Positions 58,193-64,000 of a stretch of DNA of 64,000 bases are shown here, piece by piece (within the stretch, counting starts at the first letter, position 1; every line of letters begins with the position of its first letter). Location: positions 248,001 to 312,000 of the forward strand of contig NW_027192199.1 in NCBI RefSeq assembly GCF_041956535.1, read 5' to 3'. This DNA is from Calcarisporiella thermophila CBS 279.70 (Eukaryota > Calcarisporiellomycota). The notes beneath the pieces were generated by a model, which saw only the letters and a list, made by a program, of their open reading frames with translations, was not told the DNA's origin and ran no database searches. The position numbers and the translations under genes are program-made.

Positions 58193-60194
58193 ATGGTCGA
58201 TCGCCTGGACATTGTGTACGCGATCCTTGTCACTCTCCATCTCTTCCTCTGCCCCTACACCAAGGTGGAGGAGAGTTTTAATTTGCAAGCCATCCACGAT
58301 GTGATGCGCTTCGGTGTATTCCCGGATGCCCTGAAAAAGGTGAGAGCTGCCTCCGGGAGGAGGGTTAGGGGCTGTATTATGGAATGCTTGCGATCCACGG
58401 GCTACCCTCTGGAACCCCTCCCCTTCCCCGCCTTCGCACTTTTCTTTTCTCTCCACTCCACCATCTGACTGACGCGTCTCTCCACGCTTGCAACCTCGCC
58501 TCTTCTTCCTCACTCTTACAGTATGATCATTTCGAATTCCCGGGGGTAGTTCCTCGTACCTTTGTGGGAGCGCTCGCAATCGGCGGCCCCCTGCGGGCTC
58601 TCTCCCAAGGGCTGGAGCTTGCTGGGGTGGAGGTCAGCAAGTTTGTTTGGCAGTATTCCGGTAATGTCCCCCATTTCTTAAGGCATTGGCGTGGGATGCC
58701 CATTAACCTTCGATGCTGTAGCGCGGTTCATTCTGGGCCTCTTCACCGCCTACTCGCTCGCCCGTTTACGGCGCTCCGTCGCACTGCAGTTTGGAAAGCC
58801 GGTCGCCAATGCGATGGCGCTTCTCAACTGCAGCCAGTTCCACACGGTATTCTGGGTCTCGCGAACGCTACCCAACATGTTCGCATATCCCCTAGGTAGG
58901 TCCGACGGCCCCTTGTTAGCAAGCACGCGTATTCACCCTTTGCCTCTTCACCCCCAGTTCTCCTTGCCTATGCGCACTGGCTCCAGCCGTCCCTCCGCCC
59001 CGACGAATACCGCGCCGCCCACCTGTATCCCATGATCCGTCTGCTCGTGTTCGCCACCGTGGTGTTTCGCTTCGAGCTCGCCATGTTGCTTGCGCCCATC
59101 GTCGCGGTGGAGTGGCTCGTGCTGCGGCGCCTGCCCTTCTGGCGCACCGTGTATGAGGGCGCCCTGGCCACGGGCGCAAGCTTCTTGCTGACGGTGGCGG
59201 TCGACTCGTACTTTTGGCAACGGCCGGGGCTGTGGCCCGAGGGGGCGGTGTTCTACTTCAACGGGATTCTCGGCAAGCATGTCGAGTGGGGGGTGAGTCC
59301 ATGCCGCTTTTCTATCCCATAGGCCCCTGCCTGATGAAGGACCCACGTAGGTGGCCCCGTTCCACGCCTACTTCGCCTCGCTGCTGCCCCGGATCCTCGT
59401 GGTCGCGTACCCCCTTGCGGCCATCGGCATGCTGCTGGACCATCGTGTGCGCCGGTACGTCACGCCCATCCTCGCGTTCGTCGTGCTCTTCTCCTTCGTG
59501 GCCCACAAGGAGTGGCGCTTTGTCGTGTATGTGGTGCCGGTGTTCAACCTTGCGGCCGGGGTCGCCCTCATCCGCCTGTACCTGAAGTCGCGCTCGTCCG
59601 CGGTGTATCGGCTCGCGATCTTTGGATTCGTCTCGCTCATCATGGCGAGCTTCATGGCGAGCGGCCTGGGCGTGCTCGTGTCGAGGCACAATTACCCGGG
59701 CGGGGTGGCGCTTGCAAGGTTACATGTGCTGGAGGCGAACGCCACCGACGGTAAATTCCTTCTTTTTCTGCAAGGAGAGGCGGCTGGCGGCGGATAGGCC
59801 GCCGGGCGCTTTCTCGTTGGGGCATGCTTTATTGATGCGGGGAGCTCTGTGTTGGTTTACAGTCCATGCGCACATCGATGTCACCACGGCCATGACGGGG
59901 GCGTCGCGGTTCGGGCAGCTGCGGGAGGACTGGAGATACTCCAAGGTGGAGACCCACCAGAGCCCCGACGAGTACACCGTGTACACCCACCTCCTGACCG
60001 CCTCCCCCGCCCAGCACGAGGCGCGGTTTGCGGTGCTGGAGGAGGTGAGCGGGTACGCGGGCATGAAAATTCGCAGGCCGAGCAAGACGCGGGAGGAGGC
60101 GGCCGCTCGCTTACGCGATGAGGGGTGGTGGGCCCTCAGCCCGGTGGAGATCCTGCTGAAGCCCCAGGTCTGGATTATGAAGCGGCGAGACTGA
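58193..60194 (+). CDS. ALG12: ALG12 alpha-1,6-mannosyltransferase of the ER
   Basis: Six exons: 58193-58339, 58522-58660, 58683-58895, 58958-59292, 59351-59750 and 59863-60194; 521 residues. It opens with a membrane helix and [17 protein letters not shown], the GT22 family signature, then [20 protein letters not shown] after the first intron. Further blocks are [76 protein letters not shown] and [13 protein letters not shown], closely following ALG12. The enzyme adds the eighth mannose, from dolichyl-phosphate mannose, to the lipid-linked N-glycan precursor in the ER lumen. Multiple hydrophobic helices fit the family. Intron 2 is only 22 nt by this model (58661-58682), so that junction should be viewed with caution, although frame and motif [11 protein letters not shown] support it. 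Confidence 0.93.
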
Positions 60195-62233
60195 CGAACA
60201 CATGAAAAAAGAAAAAGGAGTAGCGCCCTAGGCGCAATCCAATGTCGGGCGTTTTCAATGCAAGAAAAAGGTCTTTATTTGAAAAAAAAAAAAGAATAAA
60301 TAAGTGGGAATTGGGGGATATGGATTTGCTTGATATCTAGATAGGCTAGGATCATCATGCAAGCTTGGCATTCGATATCAGTTGCCCATTTTTTGCAAAG
60401 GGCCCATGGTTACATAGAATAGAGGTCTCCGCCGATACACATGAAGACAGCTTTAGCTTATCCATGTCATTTAGTACCCCCAGACTAGCTTGAGGGAGGG
60501 CCTGGGAATTAGCTGGAGACAGTCCTTTTGGAATAGGAGTACATGTTCCGATAGCTGGGAGCATGAATGCTGAGGGAGTCGAGAATGGTGTGTTTAGACC
60601 AGATGGTGCAAATCTGGCGAGCAGGTCAGCCCCATTTTCATGGCGAATACTGCCGTGGGGCTGCCATTGGTTCCATGGGCCAATTTGACCCTAGGCTCAT
60701 CTCACGTTGTCATTGTCGAGTCCATCGCCCGAGACGAAGCTATCTCGCAAGGATCAGTGGCAAAACACGGATGGTCCGGAAATTTCCATGGAGCCATTCA
60801 AAGAGTTTTCAGAGAACAACGTGGGTGCGAGCAAGAACCATTCTAGTTCTGTTCGTGGCCAAATAGTCCTCGCGCTCGGCAACAACGTGCGCGGATGCGT
60901 TACACCATCCATAAGCCTCGCAGCCCGCTGCTGCCGCGGGCAGGGATGGGCAGGGCAGGGCAGGAAGCCTTCCGATGGAGATGGACATGACGAAGATGAT
61001 GGCATGGGCGATGAGAGATGGAGAACAGCCAAGAGCCAGAAACCCTGCTCAGAATTCGGCATTCCGGGCCGGGCGGCTTGCGCTGGTAGGCGAAGGAGAT
61101 CAAATCCGAGGGTGGAGCGGGAGGGATTTTTGCCGCCCCTCTGCCGTCCTCCCTGATTCGCCGTGCGCCATCTTCATATGCTCCCGAAGCGGTGACGAGG
61201 GTGCCGCAAGCTCGGCGGAGCGCGAACGCAGCCAGGGCTCCCCCCCAATGGGAGGGCGCGGCGCTTGTTTTTCTCGGGGATGCGCAGCAGAGACACATGC
61301 AGCCAGCCCCGACCACAGGCTCCAAGAGCGGGAGCACAGTAGCGTTGAATGAAGTGCCACATCGGCTCAGCGTTCTATGGAGAACGGGCCGTGATGACAT
61401 CGGATGGCCCCTAAATGGGAAGGCCCTTGGTGCGGCCCTGCGCAAGCCTCCGCCGATTAGCCTTTCCGGGCTAATCGCGGCCCCCGCCATTTGCGGCTGC
61501 AAATCACAGCCGAGACCCCCGGCGCCCTCCCCCTTCGCAGCGCTCGGCGGTTTGACGGCGCCCCTTGCTCTGCAGCGCCGGGGAAGGCGCCCGTTGGCTG
61601 GACGGGGCCCTTTGAGTTAGATTAAGCGCGGAGCCGTGGTACCTCCGCAAGATGGACAGCGATATCGGGACAGGCCAGCGCATCCATGGCTTCTATGAAA
61701 CGCTTAGCCAATCGCCGGCCACGTCCTGCAATCTTGGAGAGCAAGCAGGAGACCGCAAAGCTTAAACCGCGATCATCTCGCGGAGCCGACTGGGCGGGCC
61801 ATCGCGCCCCTCCTGCGGCGCGGCGGCAAGCAGAGTGCAGCGGAGAAGCGGGCGGCGGCTGGCCGGGCTCGGGCCGCCGGCTCCCGCCTCCCTGCCTGCG
61901 GCGCGCATCCCATCGGCAGGTCGCCAAACAAGCTTGCAGAGAGATCCCGGCCAACTCTAAAGCATCGGGCTATAGGGTTGCTGAGCTTGCCCATCTCGGC
62001 CAATAAACCGCCCTGGTTCATTTCTGTTTCCATCACGGATGTGGAGAAATGAAATCCCGTTTAACCTTATATTTTCGGCCTTGGGCTGGTTTTTCTTTCC
62101 TGCCGAAATTCGCGATTCTCTTCATCCCATTCCCCCCCCCCCCCCGACTCTCCCCCTCCCGCGCGCATCCCCCCTCCCCCCCTCCCCCCTATATCCTATT
62201 AATGTTACCCCGCGCATCTACCCTCCTAGCATA
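60195..62233. other. Intergenic, 2 kb, GC-rich core, no gene recognised
   Basis: From about 60900 to 62000 base composition turns GC-rich, so frames on both strands stay open (up to about 200 codons at 61502-60900). None shows a known domain, and translations are low in typical structure. It contains a G-quadruplex motif (60938-60960) and perfect hairpins at 61454-61477 (9-bp stem) and 61489-61504 (6-bp stem). It ends in C-rich DNA just before methyltransferase C. Confidence 0.5.
60938..60960 (+). other. G-quadruplex-forming motif
   Basis: Five GGG runs separated by 2-nt spacers (GGGCAGGGATGGGCAGGG, then CAGGG) on the plus strand. This meets the usual G4 pattern of four or more G-tracts with short loops. 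No function can be assigned. Confidence 0.6.
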
Positions 62234-63813
62234 ATGGGAAGCCAGATTTCCCAGCTGAATAAAAAGGCAAAGTCCAAGTGCAAGTCCGCCTCATCATCGT
62301 CCGGAATCCGAGCGGTCTCCTCCTCCATCATCCCGGGCTCTTCCCGGCGCTCCATCCCCGCCTACCTCCTTCCCACCAAGCACGATGAGAAGTCCATTCT
62401 TGAGCTGCGCAAGCGTGCGGATCACGAGCTGATGAAGAAGAAGCTCCAGAGGCGGGGCCGCGATACCGAGCCGGAGGAGGAGCGGCACAAGGACAGCTCC
62501 GGGCTCAAATTTCGCGAGGGGAGAAGCTACGTAGAGGGGCAGGCCTATCTCTTCCCCATCGACGAGGAAGACGCAATCCGTCTGGTGCACGAATACTACA
62601 CATTTAGGGCAATCCTTGGATGGTGCGGCTCCTCTCTCTTCCCCTTCCCAACTCCCGTTGCCTTGCGCCGATGGCTGCTAACCGCTCTTTCTCTCTCTCC
62701 TCTCCGTAGCAACTTCTTTGCCCCGATAGAAGAACGCCTGCGGAACGGCTGCAAGGTCTTGGACGTTGGGTAGGTATTTGTCATGTTTGCCGCCTCTCGG
62801 CCCCTGTCTCATGCGTATCCCCCTTCTCTCCCATCCAGCTGTGGGCCGGGACTATGGTTGCTGGTGAGTTTCGACCCTCCTCTTGCCTCTGCTTGCCGGA
62901 AGAAAAGATGATGAAAAGGATAACCAACTCTTCGATGTGACTTCCCTTTGCTCGGTTGAACTCTCTTTCTAGGATATGGCCAAGGAATACCCCAGCTCGG
63001 AGTTCGTTGGAATCGACGTGCACTCGCTCATGTTCCCTAAAGAGATCCCCCCAAACTGTCGGTTCGAGGTGGTCGATGTGCTCAAGCCTCTGCCCTATGC
63101 CGACGAGGAGTTCCACTTTGTCCACCAGCGTAATATGATGACGGGTAGATTCCATTGAGGTTGCTGTTGGTTTCGCCTCCGCTAAAATTCTCTCCCTCCC
63201 CCCCTCTCTCCGCTAGCGGTCCCCAAAGAAAACTGGCAAAACGTGGTCAAGGAGCTCGCCCGCGTGACCGAGGTGAGCGGCTGGCTGCAGCTGATTGAAG
63301 GGGACATGGGCATGGAGCCCATAGGCCCGGTCACCGAGCAGCTGCTTTTTAAAGGTGAGAGTGTGCTCCATCCCCCCCCCCCCCCACCTTCCCTGGGTGC
63401 ATACCAGGCCCTGGCTGACCCTCTAAGTCTGCCTTGAATCTAAAGTGTGTCACGCAATCATGGCGCGCGGCCTCGACCCCCACGTCGGCCGCTCCATCGA
63501 CCGCCTACTCTCCAACTGCTCTACCGATGCCCTCGAGTTTTTCTGTCTTTCGGTGCCGGCGTCGGACTGGGGCCGTGAAGTCGGGCAACTTTTAAAACAA
63601 GACGTCCAGATGATCTTGGCGACATGGCGCCCATGGCTTGCTCACGTCATGGGGATGGAGGAGGCGGAATACGATAACATGGCCAGCAAATTCATTCTCG
63701 AGTTGAACGAATATCGAACCACCTTGTCCATCTATGTTGCCTACGCGCGCAAAACCGCCCCAGATTCCACGGCACCTGTCCCGGCGGAAAGCCAGGAGTT
63801 GGCACGGGAATGA
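62234..63813 (+). CDS. SAM-dependent methyltransferase with N-myristoylation motif, paralog C
   Basis: Six exons: 62234-62622, 62710-62769, 62839-62863, 62973-63144, 63217-63354 and 63446-63813; 383 residues. It begins MGSQIS, again an N-myristoylation-type start, then a Ser/Lys-rich region. The methyltransferase core reads NFFAPIEERLRNGCKVLDVG, motif I CGPGLWLLDMAKEYP, FVGIDVHSLMFPK, LPYADEEFHFVHQ and LARVTEVSGWLQLIEGD. The C-terminal part (ARGLDPHVGRSID, WLAHVMGMEEAEYDN, YRTTLSIYVAYARK) matches paralogs A and B. Motif VI lacks the usual LKPGG (VTEVSGW instead). The intron inside LDxG/CGPG has the same position and phase as in paralog A. Introns are C/T-rich with C-runs. The gene lies about 40 kb from the A/B pair and on the other strand. 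Substrate unknown. Confidence 0.88.
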
Positions 63814-64000
63814 ACATAATTTATTCTGCCTTGACAATGACTACATGTACATCGCTCTGTTTTTTTTTGGTTTATTTTTCCTACTTCCACCTGTATCATA
63901 TTTCCTTTCCTCTATCTCCCTCTGCTTCCTGCCTTTGCTTTGTCCATCCCCTCCCCCCCCCCCCCCCTTATCCCAATCTGCCCAAATGTGGGGTATAGGA

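Noticed and set aside
60900-61620. Overlapping open frames of 142 and 200 codons on opposite strands
   Set aside because: They lie in a GC-rich block where stops are rare in all frames; there is no domain, signal or exon structure.

Overview
The window is nuclear DNA from a fungus, most likely a zoosporic (flagellated, chytrid-like) early-diverging lineage. Fungal character comes from a class IV chitin synthase, a Cdc3/AspB-type septin, a protein with the fungal transcription-factor regulatory domain, an ALG12-type mannosyltransferase, a hybrid histidine kinase and an RPO41 mitochondrial RNA polymerase. The flagellar hint is a complete CFAP20/BUG22 gene lying tail-to-tail with a centrin gene. 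Genes are split by many short GT-AG introns (about 50-130 nt). Nearly every gene could be rebuilt exon by exon with phase-consistent splice sites.

Layout, left to right. 0-8 kb: 5' part of a bestrophin-family channel (minus, runs off the left edge), a single-pass membrane protein with a PPxY motif, a beta-adaptin, and a YegS/sphingosine-kinase-like lipid kinase. 8-11.6 kb: gene-poor DNA with a non-LTR retrotransposon copy (internal assembly gap, 15-bp target duplication) beside a tRNA-Ala(CGC). 12-23.3 kb, all minus: a fungal transcription-factor-like protein without a zinc cluster, class IV chitin synthase, mitochondrial GEP4-type phosphatase, and two tandem methyltransferase paralogs. 23.3-25.5 kb: no gene seen. 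25.5-34 kb: septin (plus), ribosomal protein eL37 and a NUP192/NUP205 nucleoporin (minus). 36-41 kb: a secreted tyrosine-rich protein with Kex2-type sites and a SAPS-domain phosphatase regulator. 41.2-43.5 kb: an intron-containing tRNA-Ala(TGC), dispersed repeats and a second copy of the same retrotransposon. 44-52.6 kb: RPO41, centrin, CFAP20 and an UNC93-like transporter. 54-64 kb: hybrid histidine kinase (with an 8-nt microexon), ALG12, a GC-rich gene-free stretch and a third methyltransferase paralog.

The genes are mostly unrelated housekeeping functions (trafficking, cell wall, mitochondria, nuclear pore, glycosylation). No operon-like or biosynthetic cluster is evident. The most unusual items are: three methyltransferase paralogs that all begin with an N-myristoylation motif; the Kex2-type Tyr/Trp-rich secreted precursor; two near-identical non-LTR retrotransposon copies, each near a tRNA-Ala gene; and an 8-nt microexon that completes the kinase N-box. 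Two runs of Ns (10886-11369 and 41937-42859) fall inside the retrotransposon copies.
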